Origin: DATAXP01 sp036272935
Lineage (GTDB): Bacteria > Planctomycetota > Planctomycetia > Pirellulales > PNKZ01
Assembly (NCBI GenBank): GCA_036272935.1
Contig: DATAXP010000161.1
Span: 1-28,213, forward strand
Direction: 5' to 3'
Length of the DNA: 28,213 nt
The notes beneath the pieces were generated by a model that had not been told where the DNA came from, made no database searches, and saw nothing but the letters and a program-made list of their open reading frames with translations. A program made the position numbers and the translations under genes. The number at the start of each line of letters is the position of its first letter. Positions within the stretch are counted from its first letter, which is position 1. This document shows positions 14,845-22,890 of the stretch, piece after piece.

Positions 14845-15501
14845 TCAATGAACCGTGATCCGCTCACGTACTAAGTGTTCCAACCGATCGACCACTTCGG
14901 CCGGCGACAGGCCATCGGTGTTCAGCTCGATGGCATCATCGGCACGGAGCAGCGGACCCACGGCGCGGGCCGCGTCGCGCTCGTCGCGCAGGTTTTGCTG
15001 CCGCAGCACCTCATCAAATGGCAGCGCTTCGCCTCGCGTCTGCAAGTCTCCCAACCGCCGCCTGGCGCGCTCCTCGGCACTGGCCGTTAGAAAAATCTTG
15101 CACTCGGCCCGCGGAAACACCACGGTTCCCTGGTCTCGTCCCTCGGTCACTACATTTTGTCCTGCCGCTGCCACCCGTTGCAACTCGACCAGCCGATGCC
15201 GCACGCCGGGGTTATCGGCCAGGTGATAGACGTTCGACGTGATCTCGATGGCGCGGATCGCCTGAGTCACGTCCTCGCCGTCGAGCAGCACGCGGCCATC
15301 GCCCAGTTCGATCTCCACCTCGCGTGCCAGCGCTGCCAAGGCGTGGTCGTCCTCCCAAGGAATTCGGCGGCGCACGGCGGCGAGCGTCACGGCGCGGTAC
15401 ATTGCCCCGGTGTCGAGAAAACGGAACCCCAGCCGCCGCGCCAAGGCACGCGCCGCGCTGCTCTTACCTGCCCCGGCGGGTCCGTCGATGACGATGATCA
15501 T
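14845..15501 (-). CDS. cmk: (d)CMP kinase, cytidylate kinase
   Basis: A 218-residue soluble kinase that phosphorylates CMP and dCMP with ATP. The P-loop GPAGAGKSS is at 7-15 of MIIVIDGPAGAGKSS, followed by DTGAMYRAVTLAA, EITSNVYHLADNPGVR and GRDQGTVVFPRAECKIFLTA with the family's VxxR-like GRDxGTV segment. The lid region ASAEERARRRLGDL and the C-terminal NTDGLSPAEVVDRLEHLV complete a normal length. Family members usually start right at the P-loop strand, so the ATG at 15501 is chosen. An in-frame ATG at 15552 directly follows the TAA of the upstream gene and would add 17 residues; translational coupling makes that start possible. It sits between the GH38-like gene and plsC. Confidence 0.93.
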   Translation of the reverse strand: MIIVIDGPAGAGKSSAARALARRLGFRFLDTGAMYRAVTLAAVRRRIPWEDDHALAALAREVEIELGDGRVLLDGEDVTQAIRAIEITSNVYHLADNPGVRHRLVELQRVAAAGQNVVTEGRDQGTVVFPRAECKIFLTASAEERARRRLGDLQTRGEALPFDEVLRQQNLRDERDAARAVGPLLRADDAIELNTDGLSPAEVVDRLEHLVRERITVH

Positions 15502-15552
15502 GCGGTGAACTGGCGAACGAGCAGTGGCCGCTGCGATTTCCGAATTCGCCAT

Positions 15553-18276
15553 TTATAGCTGAACCTCGATTTCGATCCACTCATAGGCCGCGATGTCGAT
15601 GGCAACCGCATCGCCGGCGATCGGCAACTCCGTCATCGTCTGCCCCAGGAAATCGACCTGCCGCGCTCCGCCCGGCGTCCGCCAGCAGCGCACCTTCACT
15701 CGCCCCGCCTTGCCTTCCGTCTCCAGCAGACGCAGCCGCACCGCCATCGACCTATCGAGCTCGGTAGCCCCGTGGCATGCGGTCAGCAACACGCTGCGAG
15801 CGTCGATGTGGAACAGCCAGCCGGCGCCACTGGCGGCCGACGGCAATCGCACGTTGTTGAGCCGCACCACCGGGCATTCGAGATCGACCGCCTCTTGCGC
15901 CGGGTGCGCCGAGTCGAGCACCACGCCCAGACGGAACGTGCGGCGCGTCTCGCCGCGCACCACCAGCAGCGTATCGAGCATGCGATCGCTGGTGCGGCGA
16001 TGGTATGGCAAGCCGCCGGTAAGCAAAGTGATGCGTGAGCGTTCGCCTTGAATCTCGACGAACTGCGGCGCCTCGATCCGCTTGGCGGTCGTCGGCTGTG
16101 CCGTGGTGCCGATGCTGCGGAGCACGGTCGCCGCTTCGTCGGGCCACGCGAAACGGCAGGCATAATACGAATTCCAAGGATCGGCCCGCGGCGGCTCGTC
16201 GATCTCTAGCTCGACATCGATCTGCAACAGCCGCGATCCCAGCGCCAGGCGCAGCGTCTGTGTGAACGCGGCCAGGCGTTTGCCTTCGGGGGCCATCAAC
16301 CGGCCACGGCTGCGCAGTTCGCCGACGACCGGACCGGGGTTAAGCACCTCGATCGCGTCGACGCACATCACGCTGTAGGGAGCGTCCTCGTCGGGATCGC
16401 GCCACGTGTCGCCCGGTTGAGGCCGCGCCGCCGGCAGGCGCATCGCAAGCTGCTGCGACAGCCGATTGCCACGACCGCTGGCGGCGTGGATCGAACGGAT
16501 GCCGCCGTTGTTGGGGTGTACCGTTACTTCGAAGAACTCGTTGCGCAGCAGGTTCCCCTCGGCCATGGGGCGAGGCGGCTTCTTCGGCTTCGGTGTCGTC
16601 GCTCCGCCGGACCCCGGAGCGATCCACGCAAACCCGCAGGCGGGCACCTCCACCTGGGACAGCTCGGCTCCGCCGGCTTCATCGATCGTCACCTGTCGGG
16701 CAAAGCTCGCCGGGTTGGCCACAAGTACCCCGCGCGGTGATGCGGTGTCATCGCTACGGCCGGCAACAGCCTCGCCCAATCGGCGCGCTGCCGCTTCGCA
16801 CGATTCCTCGGCGACATTTGCCGGGCGGCCGCTCAGCAAGTCGGCAAATAGGCCCAGCGTTCGCGCGGCGGCGGAGCACTGCGCACGTTGAGCACGAACG
16901 ATATGCGACGACAACGGATCGGCCTGGCCGCGGATCACCGCCTGCCACAGATACGGAGCGCGGTATTGATCGGTCTTGAAACGCGTCAGTTCGCCCGGAC
17001 TGTCGGTGTAGGCGAAGTAATCGTCGAGCGTCGTGAACTTGCCCAGCGGCGAACCGTAGGCGGCCATCCGCCGCAGGTCGTCGTAGAACGGGCTGGCGCG
17101 ATCGGGCCAATGGGCGAACATCACGGTCGCTACGTGGTCGGAATCCATCGACTCGCCCATCGTGCGCGGAAAGCTCAAAAAGCTCTCCGGCGCCGCGGCA
17201 TCCAGCGGCACGCGCGCCAGGACGTCGATGGCGCTGGGGTCGAGTCCTTCCCAACGCGTTTTACTCTGCGTGCATTGTGGGAACTGGCCGTCGTCAAGCG
17301 TCACGTGCAGCGCACCGTCGAACCCCAGCCGCGTGAGCACCAGCGGCAGCATCGGCGAAAGGCCGAAGCGCCGCCGGCCGAACACCGTCGGTCGTTGTCC
17401 CAGCAGGCGCTCGTAGGTCGCCAGGCCGCGACGGAAGTTGTCGAGCATGCATTCACGGGGCGCCAAAGGGAGTTCCCCTTCGGCATATTCGCCGCCAACA
17501 ATCGCGGCGCGCTTGTGGTCGATGGCCAATCGCAGGGCTTTGAGCGTGGCCGGCTCGCGCGCCGCAAGCTGCTCGATCACTTCGCCCGACACGAGCAGGT
17601 TGGTCGGCGTGTCGTGGTTCAGTTCACGAACCAGCGGCTCGCCCAGCGTCGTATCGGCCACCAGCGTTAAATCGACCAGGTAGGCGTGAACAGGATAGAA
17701 GCGTTCGCGGGCCTCGGTGAGCACTTCGAAGCAGTTTTTCAGCCGGCGCTCGGTTTCCTCGCGATCCCCGGCGGCCCAGGCCTTGGCCGCCGCGACGGTC
17801 TCGTTTTTCAGGTGCACTTCGTCGATGTTGCTCATGTAGCGCATCTGCCGCGTGAGCAGTTCGACCATCAGGTAGCCGGTCCCCAGGGCCAGGAAGTCGC
17901 GCGCCTGCTGCTCGTCGCGCGCCGTGTCCGGGCCGTCCAAGGGATCGAGTTCATGCAATGCGGCGGCGACCAGTTCTTCCCGGCGATGCAGCTTGCGGAG
18001 CACCAGTGCTCCCTCGTTCTTGGCGCGAGCCACCCAGCCGCTCAGCAGCAAGGACTCGGATGCCTCGGGAATCAGAATCAGCCGGCTGTTCAGTTCTTCG
18101 GGCGGTGCATCGGCCCGGAACCACGTCGGCAGCGCCCCGGCCGAAGCGATCAGCGACGGATGCCATAGGGCCGACCAGGCCGCGAGCAACCCTTCGGCCT
18201 CGTTCCCCTCGTGGTGGACGGGGAAGTCTTCGAGACTGTGGCAGGGCAGCAGGACGATCAGCTCGAAGAACTTCAT
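15553..18276 (-). CDS. Glycoside hydrolase family 38-like protein, nucleophile not conserved
   Basis: A 907-residue protein resembling alpha-mannosidases of family GH38. The middle shows the GH38 barrel pattern IVGGEYAEGELPLAPRECML, then TVFGRRRFGLSPMLPLVLTR and GFDGALH, in the same order as the family's VGGxWVEPD...GE and LPDVFGYS...QIL blocks. The later region is a typical GH38 C-terminal beta part (GVLVANPASFARQVTIDEAG, NLLRNEFFEVTVHPNNGGIR, a run on how remaining sugars are presented). The Asp nucleophile of D-x-F-G reads Arg302 (RRFGLS), and the N-terminal HxD metal motif is replaced by PCHSLEDF. It may be non-catalytic or act by another mechanism. The start ATG at 18276 fits MKFFELIVLLPCHSLEDF; upstream frame is untypical. 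Its TAA abuts an ATG in the cmk frame. Confidence 0.7.
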   Translation of the reverse strand: MKFFELIVLLPCHSLEDFPVHHEGNEAEGLLAAWSALWHPSLIASAGALPTWFRADAPPEELNSRLILIPEASESLLLSGWVARAKNEGALVLRKLHRREELVAAALHELDPLDGPDTARDEQQARDFLALGTGYLMVELLTRQMRYMSNIDEVHLKNETVAAAKAWAAGDREETERRLKNCFEVLTEARERFYPVHAYLVDLTLVADTTLGEPLVRELNHDTPTNLLVSGEVIEQLAAREPATLKALRLAIDHKRAAIVGGEYAEGELPLAPRECMLDNFRRGLATYERLLGQRPTVFGRRRFGLSPMLPLVLTRLGFDGALHVTLDDGQFPQCTQSKTRWEGLDPSAIDVLARVPLDAAAPESFLSFPRTMGESMDSDHVATVMFAHWPDRASPFYDDLRRMAAYGSPLGKFTTLDDYFAYTDSPGELTRFKTDQYRAPYLWQAVIRGQADPLSSHIVRAQRAQCSAAARTLGLFADLLSGRPANVAEESCEAAARRLGEAVAGRSDDTASPRGVLVANPASFARQVTIDEAGGAELSQVEVPACGFAWIAPGSGGATTPKPKKPPRPMAEGNLLRNEFFEVTVHPNNGGIRSIHAASGRGNRLSQQLAMRLPAARPQPGDTWRDPDEDAPYSVMCVDAIEVLNPGPVVGELRSRGRLMAPEGKRLAAFTQTLRLALGSRLLQIDVELEIDEPPRADPWNSYYACRFAWPDEAATVLRSIGTTAQPTTAKRIEAPQFVEIQGERSRITLLTGGLPYHRRTSDRMLDTLLVVRGETRRTFRLGVVLDSAHPAQEAVDLECPVVRLNNVRLPSAASGAGWLFHIDARSVLLTACHGATELDRSMAVRLRLLETEGKAGRVKVRCWRTPGGARQVDFLGQTMTELPIAGDAVAIDIAAYEWIEIEVQL

Positions 18277-18436
18277 TGCGCGCCGACGGTTGATGCGGGA
18301 CACTCGGGCCGGGGCCGGCGCCGATGGTCTTTCACGATAGCTGCTCATCCCGCGAGGTCCAAGAGGCGGAAGCGGCCAGCGGTAAGGCGATGGTGTGCCC
18401 TTGTTGACAGGCCCACGGTCTCCTACGCTCGTTGGC

Positions 18437-19459
18437 ATGATTCGCGATGGTGCCGAACTCGACGAGCAGCTCAGCAATCCAACCGACGGCGTGATCGACA
18501 CCTTTCGCCGCTTGGATGGCGACCTGATCTTTCTCGGCATCGGCGGGAAGATGGGGCCAACGCTGGCACGCATGACCCGCCGGGCCAGCGATCTGGCAGG
18601 CGGCCCGCAGCGCCGCATCTATGGTGCGGCACGCTTCTCGAGTCCCGGGTTGCCCGAGGAGCTGCGAGCGCATGGCATCGAGCCGCTGCGCTGCGATCTG
18701 CTCGACGCCGAGCAAGTGGGCCAATTGCCCGACGTACCCAACGTCGTGTTCATGGCCGGCATGAAGTTCGGCACCACCGGCCAGGCATCGCTCACTTGGG
18801 CGATGAACTGCCTGGCGCCGGCGATCGTCTGCCAGCGGTATCGCAGCAGCCGGATCGTCGCCTTTTCGACCGGCAACGTGTACGGACTGTCGCCGATCGC
18901 GGCCGGTGGCTCCCGCGAAAACGACGTCCTTTCGCCCGTCGGCGAATACGCGATGACCGCCGTGGGGCGCGAACGGATGTTCGAGCACTTCAGCCAGCAA
19001 CTCGGCATTCCGACCGTGCTCGTGCGGCTCAACTATGCCTGCGAGCTGCGCTACGGCGTGCTGGTCGACGTGGCCCAAAAGGTGCTTGCCGGCGAGCCGA
19101 TTGATCTGAACATGCCGGCGCTCAACGCCATCTGGCAGGCCGACGCCAACGCCATGGCGCTGCGACTGTTCGACCACGTTGCGTCGCCGCCGGCCGTGTT
19201 CAACATCGCGGGTTCCGAAACTCTGCGCGTGCGGCAAATCGCCGAGGCTTTCGGCAAGCGATTCGGCAAGCCAACGACCTTTGTCGGCACCGAATCGGCC
19301 GACGCATTGCTCAGCAACAGCGAGCGTGCCACGGCGCTGTTCGGCCGACCGCGCGTGAGCCCCGACCAGATGATCGGCTGGATTGCCGATTGGTTGCTGC
19401 GTGGCGGCACGACGCTCGGCAAGCCGACGCATTTCGAATCGCGCGAGGGACGGTTTTAG
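18437..19459 (+). CDS. NAD(P)-dependent epimerase/dehydratase (extended SDR)
   Basis: A 340-residue protein with a Rossmann start (LIFLGIGGKMGPTLARMTRR, a GxxGxxG-type turn) and extended-SDR features: VVFMAGMKFGTTGQ, FSTGNVYGLSP, LVRLNYACELRYGVLVDVAQ, FNIAGSETLRVRQIAEAFGK. Such enzymes act on nucleotide sugars or related carbonyl compounds with NAD(P). The active-site tyrosine is Tyr171 in EYAMTAVGRER, but the partner Lys four residues on is Ala175, so classical SDR chemistry is doubtful. The ATG at 18437 is preferred over a GTG at 18395. A TTGACA at 18404 lies upstream but without a -10 box at the right spacing. Its stop directly abuts the stop of the oleC-like gene on the other strand. Confidence 0.82.
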   Translation: MIRDGAELDEQLSNPTDGVIDTFRRLDGDLIFLGIGGKMGPTLARMTRRASDLAGGPQRRIYGAARFSSPGLPEELRAHGIEPLRCDLLDAEQVGQLPDVPNVVFMAGMKFGTTGQASLTWAMNCLAPAIVCQRYRSSRIVAFSTGNVYGLSPIAAGGSRENDVLSPVGEYAMTAVGRERMFEHFSQQLGIPTVLVRLNYACELRYGVLVDVAQKVLAGEPIDLNMPALNAIWQADANAMALRLFDHVASPPAVFNIAGSETLRVRQIAEAFGKRFGKPTTFVGTESADALLSNSERATALFGRPRVSPDQMIGWIADWLLRGGTTLGKPTHFESREGRF

Positions 19460-21112
19460 TCAGCCGATTTGGGTGGCAGCCCAGACGGCTAGCTTTTCGC
19501 GGAAGATTTTTGCGTTGTGACGGACGTCAACCGGGAACGACGGATGGATCAGGAAGTCTTGAATGCGCTCGGTCACCTGATTGCTGGCCGCGAGTTGACG
19601 CAACTCGGCGAATAACGCATCAGCGGGAGGCGATCTGCCAGGCCTCAGTTCGACGACCACCACCGGCCGTTGCTGCCCCTGCGGCCCGATGCCGACGAGC
19701 GCCGAGCGGAACACGTCGGGATGCTGGTTCATCACGCCCTCGACCGGATCGGTGAACAGCGTGCCGTCTACGGTGATGACGCGGTGCGCTTTTCGGCCGC
19801 AGAACCAGAACCGATCGTGCTCGTCGAAATAGCCGACGTCCCCCATGCGGTGCCAGAAGCCAGCCGGGTCGGCGATCTTAGCGGCGGCGTTTGCCTCGGG
19901 ACGTTCGTAATACGTCGTCACGACCGGGCCGCACACGATCAGCTCGCCGATTTCGCCGCGCGGCACGTCCCGCACATCGTCGCTCGTGGCGATCGGTTCG
20001 TCAGTGATGGCGATGATCCGCCACTCGATGCCCGGAAAGCGGCGACCGACGCAGGTGCCTCGCCCAGCTCGCCAGGCGTGCTGCGTTTCGGCAAGCACTT
20101 CGCCGGCAGCGATCGTCGAGACCGGCAACGCCTCGGTCGCGCCATAGGGGGTGTGGATTTCGCCGCCGTCGCCCAAGCACGAGCGCATGGTTTCGAGGAC
20201 GCGTGGATCGACCGGCGCACCGGCCGAAAGCACTCGACGCAAGCTCGGCAGCATGATGCCGCGACTTTGACAATACGGCCCGACTCGATTCCAGATCGCC
20301 GGCGAGCCGAACGCCTGGGTCACCTGCCAATCGCCGATCGCCTCAACAATCCGCTCGGGATCGACGCGCGCCGGTCGCGTCGGGGCCATGTCGGGAATGA
20401 CGGTCGTCACGCCCATCGCAGCGTTGAACAGCCCGAACAACGGGAAGCCCGGCAGGTCGATCTCGCCGGGAGCCACCGAGTACTGATCGCGCAGCTCCTC
20501 GACCTGGCGATCGAAGTTGCCGTGGCGATACAACACCGGTTTCGGCGGACCGGTGCTGCCCGAAGTGAAGATGATTGCCGCGGGATCGTCGGCGGCTGTC
20601 TCGACAAGTTCCGGCCCGCTCCACGCGCCGCCGAGCAGGGAATCGTACGTCGCGCCACGCCAAAACCAGCGGCGACCGACGGTGACATTCCAGCGCGCTC
20701 CGGCATAACGTCGGCGCATCAACACACGAATCGCATGCACCAACGGCACCGCGACGAAGCCTTCGGGGCGCGCCTCGTCGAGGCAACCGAGCAAGTTGCC
20801 GCGCCCCATGCCGGGATCGATCAGCACCGGCGCCGCGCCGGCCTTGAACAGGCCGAACACCAGGGCGATGAACTCGATGCTCGGCGGCACGAACAAGGCC
20901 AGCCGGGCCCCGCGCGGCGCACCGAGCAGCCGCAGCCCCCGGGCGATGCGATCGCTGGTCTGGTCCAGCTCGGCGAAGGTGATGGTTTGATATGCTCGGC
21001 GTTGCTTGCCGCGGCGACGCCCGGGCATAGCTACCGCGATCTGGTCGGGCCGCTCTCGCGCCATCGCGGCGAGCCGTGCCGCGACGTTCACCACCTGCGT
21101 CGTTGTGGCCAT
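19460..21112 (-). CDS. oleC: OleC-like AMP-dependent synthetase (beta-lactone synthetase family)
   Basis: A 550-residue adenylate-forming enzyme. The ATP motif IFTSGSTGPPKP is at 181-192, YGATE at 323-327, HRMGDVGYFDEHDRFWFCGR at 421-440, and the C-terminal Lys535 lies in RHNAKIFREK. The stretch DLPGFPLFGLFNAAMGVTTV (219-238) with PTRPARVDP is a hallmark of OleC, which turns a beta-hydroxy acid into a beta-lactone in long-chain olefin synthesis. OleA, OleB and OleD are not in this window, so the pathway is not confirmed; a related acyl-activating role is possible. It starts 3 bp after the ATP-grasp gene stop on the same strand, so the two are co-transcribed. Confidence 0.8.
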   Translation of the reverse strand: MATTTQVVNVAARLAAMARERPDQIAVAMPGRRRGKQRRAYQTITFAELDQTSDRIARGLRLLGAPRGARLALFVPPSIEFIALVFGLFKAGAAPVLIDPGMGRGNLLGCLDEARPEGFVAVPLVHAIRVLMRRRYAGARWNVTVGRRWFWRGATYDSLLGGAWSGPELVETAADDPAAIIFTSGSTGPPKPVLYRHGNFDRQVEELRDQYSVAPGEIDLPGFPLFGLFNAAMGVTTVIPDMAPTRPARVDPERIVEAIGDWQVTQAFGSPAIWNRVGPYCQSRGIMLPSLRRVLSAGAPVDPRVLETMRSCLGDGGEIHTPYGATEALPVSTIAAGEVLAETQHAWRAGRGTCVGRRFPGIEWRIIAITDEPIATSDDVRDVPRGEIGELIVCGPVVTTYYERPEANAAAKIADPAGFWHRMGDVGYFDEHDRFWFCGRKAHRVITVDGTLFTDPVEGVMNQHPDVFRSALVGIGPQGQQRPVVVVELRPGRSPPADALFAELRQLAASNQVTERIQDFLIHPSFPVDVRHNAKIFREKLAVWAATQIG

Positions 21113-21115
21113 GCT

Positions 21116-21979
21116 TCACGATCCCCCGGCCGCTCGCGAGGCGATGTACTCAAGCACCAGCCGGGCAACGTCGACGCCCGCCACTCGTGCCAGCGCTCGC
21201 CACCCTGGGACCGCGTTCACCTCGATGGCGTACAGCGTGCGATCGCGGCCAGGGAGCAGGTCGACGCCGGCCAAAGGTGCCCCGACCGCGTCGGCGGCGC
21301 GCTTGGCGATGTTCGCAAGTTCGGCGGTGACTTCCAGCGGCTCACCTCGGGCGCCGCGGCTGATATTCGTCCGCCAATCGTGCGGGTTCGTGCGCCGCAT
21401 GCCAAGCACGCGCTGGCCGACGACGAGCACCCGCAGGTCGTGCCCTTCGTGCGGAATGAATTCTTGCAGGTAGATCAAGGCCCCAAGTTGTTCGAGCATG
21501 CGGAACGCGCGCAGCGCGAGCGCCTCGTCTTGCAGGCGGGCGATGCCGCGCCCTTCGGAGCCGAACAGCGGCTTCACGACCACGTCGCACCCCAGTTCGT
21601 CGAACGCCGCCATGGCATCGAGAGCCGTTTGGCAGCAGATCGTGCGCGGAATGGGGAGCCCCGCGGCTTGCAGCTTCGCGCTGGCCAGGAACTTATCGAC
21701 GGCAGCTTCAATGGCGCGCGGCGGGTTCACGACGAGCGTGCCCGCCACTTCCCAGCGAGCCAAGAGGTCCATGCGAAACACCACCTGCTCAAGCGAACCG
21801 GGAGGCATGCTGCGCACGAGCACGGCATCGGCCAGCAACGGTGGCTCGAGGCGCTGGTTGCTCAGCCGGCAGCCGAGCGTCGAGAACGGGATCGAGGTTA
21901 CGCGATGCGCGGTTCCCGCGGCACGCACCAGATCGCGCAGATACCAACTATCGGCGGACCCGAGAACGGCCAGATGCAT
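21116..21979 (-). CDS. RimK-type ATP-grasp ligase
   Basis: A 287-residue ATP-grasp enzyme. DVVVKPLFGSEGRGIARL (132-149) is the ATP-grasp glycine-rich region and lysine. YLQEFIPHEGHDLRVLVVG (170-188), DWRTNISRGA (201-210) and YAIEVNAVPGWRAL (250-263) with Glu253 and Asn255 complete the metal/ATP site of RimK relatives. Enzymes of this kind add amino acids, often glutamate, to a carboxylate: ribosomal S6, coenzyme F420 or tetrahydromethanopterin. Which substrate applies here cannot be told; planctomycetes do use tetrahydromethanopterin, so MptN-like is one option. It begins 39 bp after yidD and is followed by the OleC-like gene. Confidence 0.82.
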   Translation of the reverse strand: MHLAVLGSADSWYLRDLVRAAGTAHRVTSIPFSTLGCRLSNQRLEPPLLADAVLVRSMPPGSLEQVVFRMDLLARWEVAGTLVVNPPRAIEAAVDKFLASAKLQAAGLPIPRTICCQTALDAMAAFDELGCDVVVKPLFGSEGRGIARLQDEALALRAFRMLEQLGALIYLQEFIPHEGHDLRVLVVGQRVLGMRRTNPHDWRTNISRGARGEPLEVTAELANIAKRAADAVGAPLAGVDLLPGRDRTLYAIEVNAVPGWRALARVAGVDVARLVLEYIASRAAGGS

Positions 21980-22018
21980 CGAGAAGACTTCTTTAGGGAA
22001 TGACGGACAGGCGAGCCC

Positions 22019-22261
22019 TCACGGCGGATCGTCGCCCCCGGGATGCCACGGATGACAGCGGCAGAGGCGCATGATTCCACGCAGCGAGCCGCGCATTGCT
22101 CCGTGGCGTTCGACCGCGCCGATGAAGTACCGGCTGCACGACGGCTCGAAGCGGCAATGCCGACCGAGCAGCGGGCTCACGAAGATTTGGTACAGCCGCA
22201 CGACGAGGATCAGCGCCCAGCCGGGTAGCTTCGCGATCATTGTCACGGCGCTGTGGCTCAT
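22019..22261 (-). CDS. yidD: Membrane protein insertion efficiency factor
   Basis: An 80-residue protein with the complete YidD pattern: ALILVVRLYQIFVSPLLGRH (16-35) and CRFEPSCSRYFIGAVERHGA (36-55), then GIMRLCRCHPWHPGGDDP (62-79). It is a small inner-membrane-associated factor that helps YidC insert proteins. The conserved cysteines (C36, C42, C67, C69) are present. The ATG at 22261 lies 2 bp after the rnpA stop, giving a compact rnpA-yidD pair as in most bacteria; a longer upstream frame would overlap rnpA and is rejected. yidC is not nearby. Confidence 0.95.
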   Translation of the reverse strand: MSHSAVTMIAKLPGWALILVVRLYQIFVSPLLGRHCRFEPSCSRYFIGAVERHGAMRGSLRGIMRLCRCHPWHPGGDDPP

Positions 22262-22263
22262 CA

Positions 22264-22617
22264 CTACCGCCCTTGTTTTCGTGCGGCGCGATCGATCAAT
22301 TGCCGCAGTGACTCTCGCACTCGCGTCAACGGCACCGGCGGCTGGCGTGGGATCACGACGATATCGAGTCCCGGCGGGATTTGGTCGCGCCCCAGTCGGA
22401 ATGCTTCGCGCAGCAGGCGCTTCCAACGATTGCGCACGACCGAGCCCCCCAACTTGCTCGAAACGCTTAGACCCAATCGTGAGTGCGGCAGTTCGTTGGG
22501 ACGGACATAGACCACCAGCAGCCCGTCGGACGCCGAGCAGCGGTGATCGTAGGCTTTGCGGAAATCGACGCCGCTGCGCAAGCGGTCGGCGGGGCGCAGG
22601 CGGCGATCGGCAGTCAT
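22264..22617 (-). CDS. rnpA: Ribonuclease P protein component
   Basis: A 117-residue basic protein with VVRNRWKRLLREAFR at 60-74, the RNR motif that contacts the RNase P RNA and the pre-tRNA leader. LRPADRLRSGVDFRKAYDHR and RLGLSVSSKLGGSVVRN also fit the family. It combines with the rnpB RNA encoded at 1025-1454 in this window. The ATG at 22617 is chosen; a GTG at 22632, one base after the upstream gene's stop, would add five residues and is possible. The usual neighbour rpmH is absent. Confidence 0.93.
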   Translation of the reverse strand: MTADRRLRPADRLRSGVDFRKAYDHRCSASDGLLVVYVRPNELPHSRLGLSVSSKLGGSVVRNRWKRLLREAFRLGRDQIPPGLDIVVIPRQPPVPLTRVRESLRQLIDRAARKQGR

Positions 22618-22633
22618 GGTCGAGGGCGTCACG

Positions 22634-22885
22634 TCAGGTTGGTTCGGCAGGAGGTTGCTCCGATGGCGGCTCGGCCGGACGACGGTAGCGCGGCACCTTC
22701 AGCAGTCGCCGAGCGGCCCAGTAGTGCGGACCGAAGCGGCTGCCGCCGCTGCTCGTGGCGCGCAGCCCGCGCCGGGCGCGGTGGCCGGCCCATTGCGTGA
22801 ACAAAAACATCGCGAGCGCGAGCAGCAGCACGATGAACAACAAGGCCCATAGCTTCGCGCGCTGTTCGATCGGTAGGGAGTGCAT
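22634..22885 (-). CDS. Small single-pass membrane protein, unknown function
   Basis: An 83-residue protein between the chaperone gene and rnpA. MHSLPIEQRAKLWALLFIVL begins with a short polar part, then one transmembrane helix (about 12-30, ending FLFTQWAG) with a basic, RR-containing stretch after it, which places the tail in the cytoplasm. The C-terminus is Pro/Glu-rich. The sequence YWAARRLLKVPRYRR is conserved-looking but I know no family. The ATG at 22885 is chosen; a GTG at 22897 overlaps the chaperone gene by 7 bp and is the alternative. Tight packing puts it in the dnaJ-rnpA-yidD operon. Confidence 0.65.
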   Translation of the reverse strand: MHSLPIEQRAKLWALLFIVLLLALAMFLFTQWAGHRARRGLRATSSGGSRFGPHYWAARRLLKVPRYRRPAEPPSEQPPAEPT

Positions 22886-22890
22886 CGCGG

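Noticed and set aside
18277..18618. N-terminal extension of the GH38-like gene
   Set aside because: Overlaps the start of the SDR gene and reads as Arg/Ser/Pro-rich noise; the natural start is MKFFELIVLLP at 18276.
19670..22003. A 777-codon frame on the plus strand opposite the OleC-like and ATP-grasp genes
   Set aside because: His/Arg/Gln/Ala-rich mirror of well-recognised minus-strand genes; typical shadow in GC-rich DNA.
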